A stretch of DNA of 64,000 nt, taken from positions 1,984,001 to 2,048,000 of the forward strand of contig NZ_CP158374.1 in NCBI RefSeq assembly GCF_040267705.1, given 5' to 3'. A program made the position numbers and the translations under genes. The notes under the pieces were generated by a model. The model searched no databases. It saw only the letters and a program-made list of their open reading frames with translations, and was not told where the DNA came from. Below, in pieces: positions 16,277 through 24,926 of this stretch. This DNA comes from Agromyces sp. G08B096. Lineage in GTDB: Bacteria; Actinomycetota; Actinomycetes; Actinomycetales; Microbacteriaceae. Numbering within the stretch: position 1 is the stretch's first letter; each line of letters starts with the position of its first letter.

Positions 16277-17187
16277 GGGTCGCCGTCACCGGAGCGAGCG
16301 GGTTCGTCGGCGGAGCCGTCGCGACCGCGCTCGCGAACGACGGACATCGCGTGGTCGGCTACGGGCGGACGCCCGGCGGCTGGGCGCACCCATCCGGGAC
16401 GTACCGGGTGTGGGACCTCGCACGGGGGCCGCTGCGCAAACCCGAACGGGTCGACGCCGTCGTGCACTGCGCCGCCCTGGCCGACGACTGGGTGCGCTTC
16501 GAGGACGCGCTGCTCGTCAACCGCGACGGCACGCGCGCGGTCGTGCGCACCTTCCCGGGCGTCCGGCTCGTGCACCTCTCGACGTCGAGCGTGTACGACG
16601 CGTTCGGCCCGAGCGTCCAGGCCCGCGAGGACACGCGGCTGCCGCGGCGTTTCCTCAGCACATACTCGCAGACGAAGGCGCTCGCCGAGGCGGAGCTGAG
16701 CGGACGCGACGTGGCGATCCTCCGCCCGCACGCCGTGTACGGCCCGGGCGACACCACGCTCCTGCCACGAGTGCTCGAGGCGGTGCGAGGAGGCCGACTC
16801 GTGCTGCCCGCCGGCGGGCGCGTGCGGCACTCGCTCACGCATATCGACAACCTGGTCGACGCGGTCCGGCTCGCCGTCATCCCGTTCGGCCCGCGCGGCA
16901 TCTTCAACGTCACGGATGCGTCGCCCGTCGTCCTCTCCGACGTCATCGGCGAGTTCCTCCGCCGGCGGAACGTGCGGGCGCGCATCGTCGGCATCCCCAC
17001 GCCGGCGGCGCTCCGGCTCGCGCACGGGCTCGAGCGCGCGGCGAAGGTCACGGGCGGCCGTCCCCGGCTCACCCGCTATGCGGTGAGCCAGCTCGGGTTC
17101 GAGCGCACGTACGACCTCAGCGCAGCGCGCGAACGACTGCGGTACGACCCGCGCGACACGAGCCTCGAGGGCGCCGAGGACTGGTGA
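16273..17187 (+). CDS. OleD-like NAD(P)-dependent epimerase/dehydratase-family reductase
   Basis: This 304-residue extended short-chain dehydrogenase has the nucleotide-binding TGASGFVGGAV at the N terminus, a catalytic Ser in STSSVYD, and YSQTK supplying Tyr and Lys. LRPHAVYGPGD is typical of 3-beta-hydroxysteroid dehydrogenase-like members, the group of OleD, which reduces the beta-keto acid made by OleA. Last gene of the operon, overlapping the ligase gene by four bases, with AGGAGG in the coding end of that gene. It converges on the second P450 gene, 12 bp away. Confidence 0.85.
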   Translation: MRVAVTGASGFVGGAVATALANDGHRVVGYGRTPGGWAHPSGTYRVWDLARGPLRKPERVDAVVHCAALADDWVRFEDALLVNRDGTRAVVRTFPGVRLVHLSTSSVYDAFGPSVQAREDTRLPRRFLSTYSQTKALAEAELSGRDVAILRPHAVYGPGDTTLLPRVLEAVRGGRLVLPAGGRVRHSLTHIDNLVDAVRLAVIPFGPRGIFNVTDASPVVLSDVIGEFLRRRNVRARIVGIPTPAALRLAHGLERAAKVTGGRPRLTRYAVSQLGFERTYDLSAARERLRYDPRDTSLEGAEDW

Positions 17188-17199
17188 GCCGGCGAGCGT

Positions 17200-18453
17200 T
17201 CAGGCGTCCCGACGCTTCCGCACCACGAGTGAGGCGTACGCCGGGATGAGCACGCGCCGGCCGTACCGTCGCGAGACGATCTCGAACGGGCGCCCGTCAC
17301 CGACGAGCAGATCCACGATCGCGCCGAGTTCCGCCTTTGCGAGCGGGCCGCCGAGGCAGAGGTGCCGTCCGGCGCCGAACCACAGCTGCCGGTACTGCGG
17401 CAGGTAGGGCCGGTCGATCCGGAAGCCGCCGGCGAGGTTGTTCGCCGTCCAGGTGAGCACGACCACGCGGTCGCCGGCGCGCAGCGTCCGCCCGGCGATC
17501 TCGAGGGCGGCGAGCACTGCGCGGCCGATGATGGGCGCCGGGCTCGTGACCCGCAGCGCCTCGCGGACGGCGTCGTCGCGATGCTCGGGCGCGGCGATGA
17601 GCCGGTGCTGCTCGCCGCTGTCGGCGAGCAGGGCTGCCGTGCGCGCCATGGCGGATGCCGCGGTCTCGGTGCCGGCGACCATGAGCAGCGTCGCGAGCCC
17701 CTTCGTCTCCCGGAGCGAGAGCCCGAGCTCGCGGCAGCGGCCGATGACCGCATCTTCAGGGGCGTCGGCGAACGCGGCGTCGACGTGGCCGGTGAGCCGC
17801 TCGACGATCGCGCGCGCGGCCTCGACCTTGTGCGGCGGCAGCACGGTGTCGGCAGTGGTGCCGAGCGCGATGCTCGCGAGCTCCTCACCGGTCGCGAAGA
17901 TCTCGCGGTAGGCGTCGTCGCCGCGCGACGGGTCGACGGGTGTGCCGAGCAGCGCGGTCACCATGCGGCCGACGAGCACGCGCGAGAGGTCGGCGAGGTC
18001 GAGCTCCTCGCCGGCCTCGAAGACGGCGCGCGCGACGGTGAGCCGGTCTCCCCACGCTCGTTCGACGAATCCGCGGCTGGTGCGCTCGGTGAAGAGTTCG
18101 CGGCTGCGGGTGCGGAGGTCGTGGTGGCCCGGGCCGTCGAAGAGGTCGTTCACCCAGTCGCCGAGGATCTGCGCCCAGAGGTGGCCCACGCCGCCTTCGC
18201 TGAGGAGCGTGAGGTGCTCGGGGTCGTTGAGGAGCGCGCGTGCGACGCGAGGGTCGGCGGTGATCCAGCCGAGCTTCGGCACGCGCATGATGGGGTTCGC
18301 GAACTGGCCGAGCCAGTTGAGTACGGGCAGCGCCGGTCGCGCGGCCCGCAACAGGCGGTGCTCGTGGGCTTCGGCACCGCGGCCGAGGCCGTCGCCGATG
18401 AGCGAGAGACGGCGTTCGCGGGCGAGCGGGGCGAGATCCTCGGCGACGGGCAC
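17200..18453 (-). CDS. Cytochrome P450
   Basis: This 417-residue soluble bacterial P450 has helix-C region GPGHHDLRTRSRELF, I-helix VAGTETAASAM with the conserved acid/Thr pair, K-helix EALR and the haem loop WFGAGRHLCLGGP. It is full length. It probably oxidises the product of the convergent operon and takes electrons from a ferredoxin; no dedicated redox partner lies beside it, although fdxA is 7 kb away. Its GTG start lacks a strong ribosome site, and it lies 30 bp downstream of the TetR gene on the same strand, so both are probably one transcript. Confidence 0.9.
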   Translation of the reverse strand: MPVAEDLAPLARERRLSLIGDGLGRGAEAHEHRLLRAARPALPVLNWLGQFANPIMRVPKLGWITADPRVARALLNDPEHLTLLSEGGVGHLWAQILGDWVNDLFDGPGHHDLRTRSRELFTERTSRGFVERAWGDRLTVARAVFEAGEELDLADLSRVLVGRMVTALLGTPVDPSRGDDAYREIFATGEELASIALGTTADTVLPPHKVEAARAIVERLTGHVDAAFADAPEDAVIGRCRELGLSLRETKGLATLLMVAGTETAASAMARTAALLADSGEQHRLIAAPEHRDDAVREALRVTSPAPIIGRAVLAALEIAGRTLRAGDRVVVLTWTANNLAGGFRIDRPYLPQYRQLWFGAGRHLCLGGPLAKAELGAIVDLLVGDGRPFEIVSRRYGRRVLIPAYASLVVRKRRDA

Positions 18454-18483
18454 GTCGCCACGATAGCCGAGCCCGGCGCCCGC

Positions 18484-19089
18484 TCAGCGGGCGAAGCCGC
18501 GCTCCAGCGCGTCGAGTGCCCCGCCGACGGCGGTGCGCACGAGCCGCGCAACGCCGGCGGGCGACCGCCCCGCCACGAGCCCGTCGAGCACGATCGAGTG
18601 TCGGAGCACCAGCACCCCGGTGAGCATCGCCGACCACGGCGCCGATCCCGACCGTTCGGCCAGGTGCACGAGCCACGACTGCAGGAGCGCGGCACGTCGG
18701 GCGGTGAGCGTGGGCGAGTCCCGCTCGCACTCGGCGCAGCGCCGGAGCGCGGACCACGTCGTCTCGTCGATGGAGGCCCAGGTCGTCGTCCCGGCGAGGA
18801 CCGGCCCGTCGACGAGGAGCGGCCGGACCGCCTCGGTGAGCGAGAGCGACCGCTCGTGCCGGCCGGCGATCGCGACGAGCAGGTCATCGATGCCGGGCCG
18901 CTCCGCGTCGAAGAAGAGGTCCTCCTTCGCGCCGGAGTAGTTCACCACCGTCTTCAGGGAGACGTCGGCGGCCTCGGCGATCTCTGCGAGCGTGACCGCG
19001 TCGAAGCCGTCGCGCTCGAACAGTCGGTTCGCCTCGTCGAGGATCCGCTGCCGAGTCGCCGCCGTCTTCCGCTCGCGTAATCCTGCCAC
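18484..19089 (-). CDS. TetR-family transcriptional regulator
   Basis: This 201-residue repressor has an N-terminal TetR HTH (about residues 10-55; TRQRILDEANRLFERDGFDA then VSLKTVVNYSGAKEDLF) and a divergent C-terminal ligand domain. The GTG at 19087-19089 was chosen because a promoter (CTGACA, 16 bp, TAAGTT) ends seven bases before it, giving a leaderless message; the frame can be extended to 19182 but that would read into the promoter and the end of the agmatinase gene. The start codon sits inside a 34-bp perfect palindrome, its likely operator, so it should repress itself and the adjoining P450. Confidence 0.87.
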   Translation of the reverse strand: MAGLRERKTAATRQRILDEANRLFERDGFDAVTLAEIAEAADVSLKTVVNYSGAKEDLFFDAERPGIDDLLVAIAGRHERSLSLTEAVRPLLVDGPVLAGTTTWASIDETTWSALRRCAECERDSPTLTARRAALLQSWLVHLAERSGSAPWSAMLTGVLVLRHSIVLDGLVAGRSPAGVARLVRTAVGGALDALERGFAR

Positions 19090-19115
19090 GATGGTGAACT
19101 TACCATCGTGGCAGG
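19082..19115. promoter_or_regulatory. TetR operator: 14-bp perfect inverted repeat over promoter and start codon
   Basis: CCTGCCACGATGGT, six bases, then ACCATCGTGGCAGG. The arms are perfect complements. On the minus strand the spacer supplies the -10 box TAAGTT, the -35 (CTGACA) lies just outside at 19118-19123, and the GTG start codon is in the far arm. Binding of the repressor would occlude the whole promoter. In RNA only the distal arm is transcribed, so no hairpin is expected. Confidence 0.85.
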
Positions 19116-19120
19116 TTCTG

Positions 19121-20080
19121 TCAGGACGCCTGTGGATCCGCGAGCTGGGCGGCCATGAGGCACACGAGTTCGTACACGACATGACTGGCCGCGATCCCCG
19201 TGACCTGCGCGTGGTCGTAGGCGGGCGCCACCTCGACGACGTCGGCGCCCACGAGGTTCACGCTCCTGAGGCTCCGGAGCATCCGGAGCAGTTCCCGGCT
19301 CGTCAGTCCCCCGGCCTCGGGCGTGCCGGTGCCGGGCGCGTGCGACGGGTCGAGCACGTCGATGTCGATCGACACGTAGACGGGGCGGTCACCGAGTCGG
19401 TCCAGCATGCGACGGATGCCCGCCTCGACGCCGTGCTCCTCGACGTACTCGCTCGAGACGATGGCGAAGCCGAGGCGTTCGTCGTCCTCGAGATCCTGCT
19501 TCGAATACAGCGGCCCGCGCGTGCCCATGTGACAGCTCGCGGTGAGGTCGATGAGCCCTTCCTCGCTCGCGCGGCGGAACGGCGTGCCGTGCGTGATGGG
19601 GGCGCCGAAGTAGGTGTCCCAGGTGTCCAGGTGCGCGTCGAAGTGCAGCACCGCGACGGGGCCGTGGCGCTTGGTCACCGCGCGGAGCAGCGGCAGGGCG
19701 AGCGTGTGGTCGCCGCCGATGGCGACGAGGCGTTGCGCCCGCTCGCCGAGCTCGGTGGCCGCGACCTCGACCTCGCGCACCGCCTCGCCGAGATCGAACG
19801 GATTGACCGGGATGTCGCCGGCGTCGACCACCTGCGCCGCGGCGAACGGCGAGACGTCCTGGGCGGGGTTGTACGGCCGCAGCAGCCGCGACGACTCGCG
19901 GACGTGCGACGGCCCGAACCGTGCACCCGGGCGATAACTGACTCCGGTGTCGAAGGGGATGCCGACGATCGCGAGGTCCGCGGTCGGGACGTCCTCGATG
20001 CGCGGCAGCCGCGCGAACGTCGCGATACCCGAGTACCTCGGGTTCACGGATGCGTCGACGGGGCCGATGGGCTCGGTCAT
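19121..20080 (-). CDS. speB: Agmatinase-family ureohydrolase (guanidinobutyrase candidate)
   Basis: This 319-residue enzyme carries the binuclear manganese motifs of the arginase/agmatinase family: [18 protein letters not shown] and [19 protein letters not shown]. It hydrolyses a guanidino group to urea and an amine. Whether the substrate is agmatine or 4-guanidinobutyrate is not visible, but the partner AruI-like decarboxylase, overlapping it by four bases, favours 4-guanidinobutyrate (GbuA role, giving GABA and urea). Full length. Last gene of the operon. Confidence 0.9.
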   Translation of the reverse strand: MTEPIGPVDASVNPRYSGIATFARLPRIEDVPTADLAIVGIPFDTGVSYRPGARFGPSHVRESSRLLRPYNPAQDVSPFAAAQVVDAGDIPVNPFDLGEAVREVEVAATELGERAQRLVAIGGDHTLALPLLRAVTKRHGPVAVLHFDAHLDTWDTYFGAPITHGTPFRRASEEGLIDLTASCHMGTRGPLYSKQDLEDDERLGFAIVSSEYVEEHGVEAGIRRMLDRLGDRPVYVSIDIDVLDPSHAPGTGTPEAGGLTSRELLRMLRSLRSVNLVGADVVEVAPAYDHAQVTGIAASHVVYELVCLMAAQLADPQAS

Positions 20081-21705
20081 GAGTCATCTCTCCTGTGGTC
20101 TGGGGCGAGGGCCGCCTGCGGGATGTGCACGAGCTGAACGCCGCCGCCCGCCACGGCGGCGCGGATGGCGGGCGCCACCTCGTCGACACGGGCGGCCCGG
20201 CGTCCGGTCGCGCCGAACGCGTCGGCGAGGGCGGCCCAGTCGGGCTGGATGAGATCGACGCCGATCGGCGCGATGCCACGGTCGAGCTCGTTCTGCTTGA
20301 TCTCGGCGTAGCCGCCGTTGTCGACGCACACGATCGTGAGGTCGAGGCGCTGTTCGACGGCGGTCGCGAGCTCGTTGACGCAGAACATCAGCGCGCCGTC
20401 GCCGAGCACGGCGACGACCGGGCGTTCGGTCTGGGCGACGCGCGCCCCGATCGCGGCGGGCAGGCCGTAGCCGAGGGTCGCGTAAGTGGGCGTGTAGAGC
20501 AGGGAATGCGGGCGGGACGCACGGAGCACGTTGGCGAGGGCGAGGTAGATGATCTGCGACGAGTCCCCGGCGACGACCGCGTGCTCGGGCAACGCCTCGG
20601 CGATCGTCTCAGCGAGCGCGACGGTGTCGGGCGCGATCGAGGCGATCTCGGCCGCGATGGCCGCGCGGAGGCCGGTGAGGTCGGGTCGCGGCGCGGTCGG
20701 CCCGGGCAGCTGCTCGAGCAGCGCGGCGACGACGGCCGACGTGTCGCCGACGATGCCGACGGTCGCCTCCAGGTTCTTGTGGAGCTGCGCCGCCGAGACG
20801 TCGACGCGGACGACCCGGCCGCGGGCCTCGAGCGCCGGCGCCCAGAGCTCCGCCTCGCCGAGCTTGGACCCGAGCACGATGAGCACGTCGGCGTGCTCGG
20901 CCGCCTCGCGGGCGGCGCCGATCCGCAGGTTCGAACCGAGGGAGAGCGGATGCTGCTCGTCGAGGGTGCCCTTGCCGTTGAGCGACGTGAGCACCGGGGC
21001 CCCGAGGCGTTCGGCGAGCGCGGTGACCTCTCGTGCCGCCCGGGTCGCTCCGCCGCCCGCGATGATGACGGGCGCGGATGCCTCGCCGATGAGCTCGGCC
21101 GCACGGCGCACGGCCTCGGCATCGCCGGCAGCGGGAGCGGGCGCCGGGCGAGCGAGTCGGGCCTCGGCGGGCAGCCCGGCCGGCGCCTCGAGCACGTCGA
21201 GCGGGATCTCCACGTGGACCGGCCGCGGCCGGCCGGAGCGGAACAGGGTGAACGCGTCGTGCACGGCGTCGACGGCCTCGGCGGCGGTCGTGACCCGCCG
21301 CGACCACTCGGCGATGGCGCCGACCATGGCCGTGGCATCCTTCGTCTCGTGGAGGGTGCCGACGTCGGCGAACTCGGCGCCGAGCGGGACGCCCGGTGAG
21401 ATCACGAGCAGCGGCCGGGACTCGCAGAACGCGGTGCCGATGGCGCTCATGGCGTTCTGCAGGCCGGGGCCGGAGGTCGTGATGACGACGCCGGGCAGGC
21501 CGGTCTGCTGCGCCCAGCCGTCGGCGCCGTACCCGGCACCCTGTTCGTGGCGGGTCGTGACGGCCCGGATGCCGAGGTCGGCGAGCGGCCGGTAGAGCTC
21601 GAGGTTGTGGGTGCCGGGGATGCCGAAGATGGTCGTCACCCCGTACGACCGGATCGTCTCGAGCACGGCCCGGCCGGTGGTGTCGGCGTACTGTTCGCGG
21701 CTCAC
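20077..21705 (-). CDS. ThDP-dependent decarboxylase, AruI-like (5-guanidino-2-oxopentanoate decarboxylase candidate)
   Basis: This 542-residue protein has the three-domain acetolactate synthase fold: an N-terminal pyrimidine-binding domain with the catalytic Glu in [14 protein letters not shown], a central domain, and a C-terminal diphosphate-binding domain with [12 protein letters not shown] and Asn at [20 protein letters not shown] and [10 protein letters not shown] recall AruI, which decarboxylates 2-ketoarginine in the arginine transaminase pathway. Coupling to a guanidino-hydrolase fits that role; an acetolactate-synthase-like or unrelated decarboxylase is the alternative. No aldehyde dehydrogenase or arginine transaminase is in the window. 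Confidence 0.8.
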   Translation of the reverse strand: MSREQYADTTGRAVLETIRSYGVTTIFGIPGTHNLELYRPLADLGIRAVTTRHEQGAGYGADGWAQQTGLPGVVITTSGPGLQNAMSAIGTAFCESRPLLVISPGVPLGAEFADVGTLHETKDATAMVGAIAEWSRRVTTAAEAVDAVHDAFTLFRSGRPRPVHVEIPLDVLEAPAGLPAEARLARPAPAPAAGDAEAVRRAAELIGEASAPVIIAGGGATRAAREVTALAERLGAPVLTSLNGKGTLDEQHPLSLGSNLRIGAAREAAEHADVLIVLGSKLGEAELWAPALEARGRVVRVDVSAAQLHKNLEATVGIVGDTSAVVAALLEQLPGPTAPRPDLTGLRAAIAAEIASIAPDTVALAETIAEALPEHAVVAGDSSQIIYLALANVLRASRPHSLLYTPTYATLGYGLPAAIGARVAQTERPVVAVLGDGALMFCVNELATAVEQRLDLTIVCVDNGGYAEIKQNELDRGIAPIGVDLIQPDWAALADAFGATGRRAARVDEVAPAIRAAVAGGGVQLVHIPQAALAPDHRRDDS

Positions 21706-21721
21706 TGACCCGCTCCCCTCC

Positions 21722-23392
21722 TCATGCTGCGCGGTAGCGGCGTTCGCCGCCGACCCAGGTCTCGGTGACCCGGATCTCGGTGATGCGCTCGGGCTCGACG
21801 TCGAGCGGGTCGTCGCTCAGCACGGCGAAGTCGGCGACCTTGCCCGGCTCGAGCGAGCCGAGGTCGTCTTCGCGGCCGAGCGAGACGGCGCCTTCGTAGG
21901 TGTGCGCGCGCAGCGCGGCCGCCGCCGACACCCGCAGCGAGTCGGGGCCGAGCCGGTGGCCGCGCCGGGTCACCCGGGTCACGGCGGTCTGGATCGCCTC
22001 GAGCGGGATGGGCTCGGCGACCGGGGCATCCGAGGAGATCGTGAAGGGCACGCCCGCGGCCTGGAACTCGCCCAGCGGGTTGAAGCGCTCCCCCGGCGTG
22101 CCGATCGCCTCCTCGACGCCCTCGCCCCAGTTGAAGTAATGCTGCGTCTGATTGACGGGCCGGATGCCCGCGGTCGCCATGCGCGCGATCTGCTCGGGCG
22201 TCGGCAGGCCGCAGTGCTCGATCCGGTGCCTGGCGTCGGGGTCCGGCCGTTCGGCGAGCGCGGCCTCGATCGCCGAGACGACCATCTCGATCGCCGTCGG
22301 CGACTGGGCGTGGGTGGCGGTCTGCAGCCCGGCGGCGTGCGCCTTCCGGATGAGCTCGGCGTAGTCGGCGGGCTCGTGGTACAGCTGCCCGGTGCGGCAC
22401 GGATCGCCGACGTAGCCGTCGGGGAAGTACGCCGTCCACCCGCCGAGGGTGCCGTCGGCGTAGAACTTGATGCCGGCGAAGCTCAGGTGGGCGTTGCCGA
22501 ACTGTCCGACGAGCCCCATCTCGAGCGCGTCGTCGAGCAGGTGCGAGAGCAGGTACATCGACACCCGGAGCTCGAGCCGTCCGGCCTCGGCGAGCCGGAG
22601 GTACATGTCGAACTCGCGCCGGGAGACCTGCGCGTCGCCGATCGCCGTCACCCCGCCCGCGAGGAAGCGCTGCGTCGCGGCATCCAGCTGGCGCAGATGC
22701 TCCTCCGGCTCGTCGGCGAGGTGGAAGTTCGGGCCGTGGTGGCCGATCTTCACGCCGTGCACGCCGGTGAGGATGTTGCACGCGGCATCCGACAGCTCGC
22801 CCGTGAGCTCGCCCGCGGCGTCGCGGAAGAACTCGCCGCCCTCGGGGTTCGGGGTGTCGCGGTCGACGCCGTTGATCTCGAGCGTGTGGCTGTTCACGAC
22901 GCCCCCGTGCCCGGAGGCGTTCATCAGGTACACCTCACGATCGGTCGCGACCTCGTCGAGCTCGAACCGCGTGGGGTGGCGCTGCTCGGCGAGGTTGCGG
23001 TGCTCGTAGCCGTACCCGCGGACGGGCCGGCCCGGCGGCAGGTCCTCCGCAGCGGCCTTCAGCAGCGCCACGATCTCGGGGATGCTGCCCGCCTTCGCCG
23101 GCCCGCAGTCGACCCAGGTCATCATCTGCCCGTACATCAGCGGATGCGCGTGGGCGTCGATGAAGCCCGGCACCACGACCCGGTCGCCGAGGTCCACCCG
23201 CTCGGGCTGCAGCCCCGCCCGCGAGGCGGCCTCCTCGCAGGCGGCGGACGAGCCGACGGCGACGATGCGGCCGCGGTCGATCAGCATCGCGGTCGCGGTC
23301 GCGTCCTCGGCGTCCACGGTGCGGATGACTCGCGCCGTGATCAATCGCGGCCCGGTCTGGTCGGGTCGGTCGAAGGCGTGCAGTTTCCTCAT
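21722..23392 (-). CDS. YtcJ-like metal-dependent amidohydrolase
   Basis: This 556-residue protein is a long-form amidohydrolase (YtcJ/AepA-like, related to N-substituted formamide deformylase). Metal ligands are seen in GFIDAHAHPLMYG, ATHAQSPTAIE, RIEHCGLPTPEQI and the catalytic Asp in ISSDAPV. It lacks a signal peptide and should be cytoplasmic. In this operon it may release a guanidino or amide compound imported by the adjacent transporter. Its ATG overlaps the transporter stop codon by four bases. Confidence 0.85.
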   Translation of the reverse strand: MRKLHAFDRPDQTGPRLITARVIRTVDAEDATATAMLIDRGRIVAVGSSAACEEAASRAGLQPERVDLGDRVVVPGFIDAHAHPLMYGQMMTWVDCGPAKAGSIPEIVALLKAAAEDLPPGRPVRGYGYEHRNLAEQRHPTRFELDEVATDREVYLMNASGHGGVVNSHTLEINGVDRDTPNPEGGEFFRDAAGELTGELSDAACNILTGVHGVKIGHHGPNFHLADEPEEHLRQLDAATQRFLAGGVTAIGDAQVSRREFDMYLRLAEAGRLELRVSMYLLSHLLDDALEMGLVGQFGNAHLSFAGIKFYADGTLGGWTAYFPDGYVGDPCRTGQLYHEPADYAELIRKAHAAGLQTATHAQSPTAIEMVVSAIEAALAERPDPDARHRIEHCGLPTPEQIARMATAGIRPVNQTQHYFNWGEGVEEAIGTPGERFNPLGEFQAAGVPFTISSDAPVAEPIPLEAIQTAVTRVTRRGHRLGPDSLRVSAAAALRAHTYEGAVSLGREDDLGSLEPGKVADFAVLSDDPLDVEPERITEIRVTETWVGGERRYRAA

Positions 23393-24711
23393 GGCAGGCG
23401 GTTCCCCGTGGTGTCGGTGCGGGCGTGGAAGGAGGCGGTGACGGGTGCCTCGTCGGAGTGCTGCGGTGCGAACCGGGTGCAGATGCCCGCGAGCACCGCC
23501 ATGCCGACGAACATCGCGATGACCGACCAGATGCTCCCGGTCCAGGCGATGAGCTGCGTGGCGAACCACGGCGAGAACCCGGCCCAGATCGCCGCGCCCA
23601 CGCCGTACGAGAGCGCGATCGAGGTGTACCGCGCCTGCGGGCGGAACATCTGGGCGAGGATCGCCGCGATCGGGGCGTACGTCGCGCTCATCGCGATGCG
23701 GACGAGCGAGGCGAGCAGGAACACGAGCGGCTCCACCTTGCCGGGCAGCACCAGCATGAACGGGATGAAGGTCAGCACCGAGGTCACGAGACCGAGATAC
23801 ATGATGTTCTTCCGTCCCCACTTGTCGCCGAGCCAGGCCACCGGCAGCGTCACGAGGAATTCGACGAACGAGGCGATGGTCATCGCGTCGAGGATGAGCT
23901 GCTCGCTCATGCCGATGGGCTCGCCGGTGGCGTAGGCCGTCGCGAACGTCGTGGCGAGGTAGTAGCCGCCCGTCGAGATCGGCAGCAGGCCGATGCCGAG
24001 CAGGATCGGCAGCCAGTTCACGCGCAGCGCGTAGGCGAGCGGGGTGGACTGCTTGCGGCCCTCGACCTTCTGTTCGAAGACGGGCGTCTCCTCGACGCGG
24101 TAGCGCACCCAGAGGCCGACGCCGATGAGCACGATCGAGAGGAGGAACGGGATGCGCCAGCCGCCGTCGATGATGAAGTCCTGGCCACCGCGGGACATGA
24201 TCGCGAAGATGCCCGAGGCGAGCAGCGCGCCGGCCGGGTTGCCGAGCTGCGTGAAGCCGCCGTAGAACGTCTTGGACTTCTCGGGCGCGTGCTCGACGCT
24301 CATGAGCACGGCGCCGCCCCATTCGCCGCCGACCGCGAGGCCCTGCAGCGCACGCAGCAGGATGAGCAGGATCGGGGCGAGGAAGCCGACGGTGTCGTAG
24401 GTCGGCAGGCAGCCGACGAGCACCGTAGCGATGCCCATGAGCAGCAGCGTGATGACGAGCGAGACGCGCCGGCCGAGCTTGTCGCCGATGTGGCCGAAGA
24501 TGATGCCGCCGAGGGGGCGGACGACGAACGCGACGGCGAAGGTCGCGAACGCGGCGGCCGTCTCGGCGAGCGGGTCGCCGCTCGGGAAGAACAAGGGTCC
24601 GAAGACGAGGGCGGCGGCCGTGGCGTAGACATAGAAGTCGTACCACTCGATCGTGGTGCCCACGAACGCCGCGATGCCCGCCCGTCGCGCCCTGCTGTGT
24701 GTGGAAGTCAT
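23389..24711 (-). CDS. MFS transporter, metabolite:H+ symporter (MHS) family
   Basis: This 440-residue protein has 12 transmembrane helices. The N-terminal FVGTTIEWYDFYVYATAAAL is the signature of the MHS group (ShiA, KgtP, ProP), and FGHIGDKLGRR is the loop 2-3 motif. It should import a small organic acid, betaine or guanidino compound with H+. The ATG at 24709-24711 follows a GAAGGGG ribosome site. It is the first gene of the operon with the amidohydrolase, the AruI-like enzyme and the agmatinase. Confidence 0.9.
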   Translation of the reverse strand: MTSTHSRARRAGIAAFVGTTIEWYDFYVYATAAALVFGPLFFPSGDPLAETAAAFATFAVAFVVRPLGGIIFGHIGDKLGRRVSLVITLLLMGIATVLVGCLPTYDTVGFLAPILLILLRALQGLAVGGEWGGAVLMSVEHAPEKSKTFYGGFTQLGNPAGALLASGIFAIMSRGGQDFIIDGGWRIPFLLSIVLIGVGLWVRYRVEETPVFEQKVEGRKQSTPLAYALRVNWLPILLGIGLLPISTGGYYLATTFATAYATGEPIGMSEQLILDAMTIASFVEFLVTLPVAWLGDKWGRKNIMYLGLVTSVLTFIPFMLVLPGKVEPLVFLLASLVRIAMSATYAPIAAILAQMFRPQARYTSIALSYGVGAAIWAGFSPWFATQLIAWTGSIWSVIAMFVGMAVLAGICTRFAPQHSDEAPVTASFHARTDTTGNRLP

Positions 24712-24779
24712 GACCGCCCCTTCGCGGATGATGTCGGATGGCGAGGATGCTACGAGCGCGGATGCCTCGGCGGCAACCG

Positions 24780-24817
24780 CAGAACTCCAGCGCGACGACA
24801 TCTCAACTGGAGTTCTG
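24780..24817. promoter_or_regulatory. 11-bp inverted repeat, likely Lrp-type operator
   Basis: CAGAACTCCAG and its exact complement CTGGAGTTCTG are separated by 16 bp in the 215-bp divergent gap between the transporter operon and the tandem Lrp gene. The spacing of about 27 bp between arm centres suits two regulator dimers on one DNA face. Confidence 0.7.
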
Positions 24818-24926
24818 TTCGGTTGAAGACGCATCCATTCGTTCACGTCACGCTTGGATGTCTCTACACTCGTGTTCTGTCGCCTCCGACAGGCGTTCAC
24901 CGGAATTTCGACCGATCGGGCTGGGC

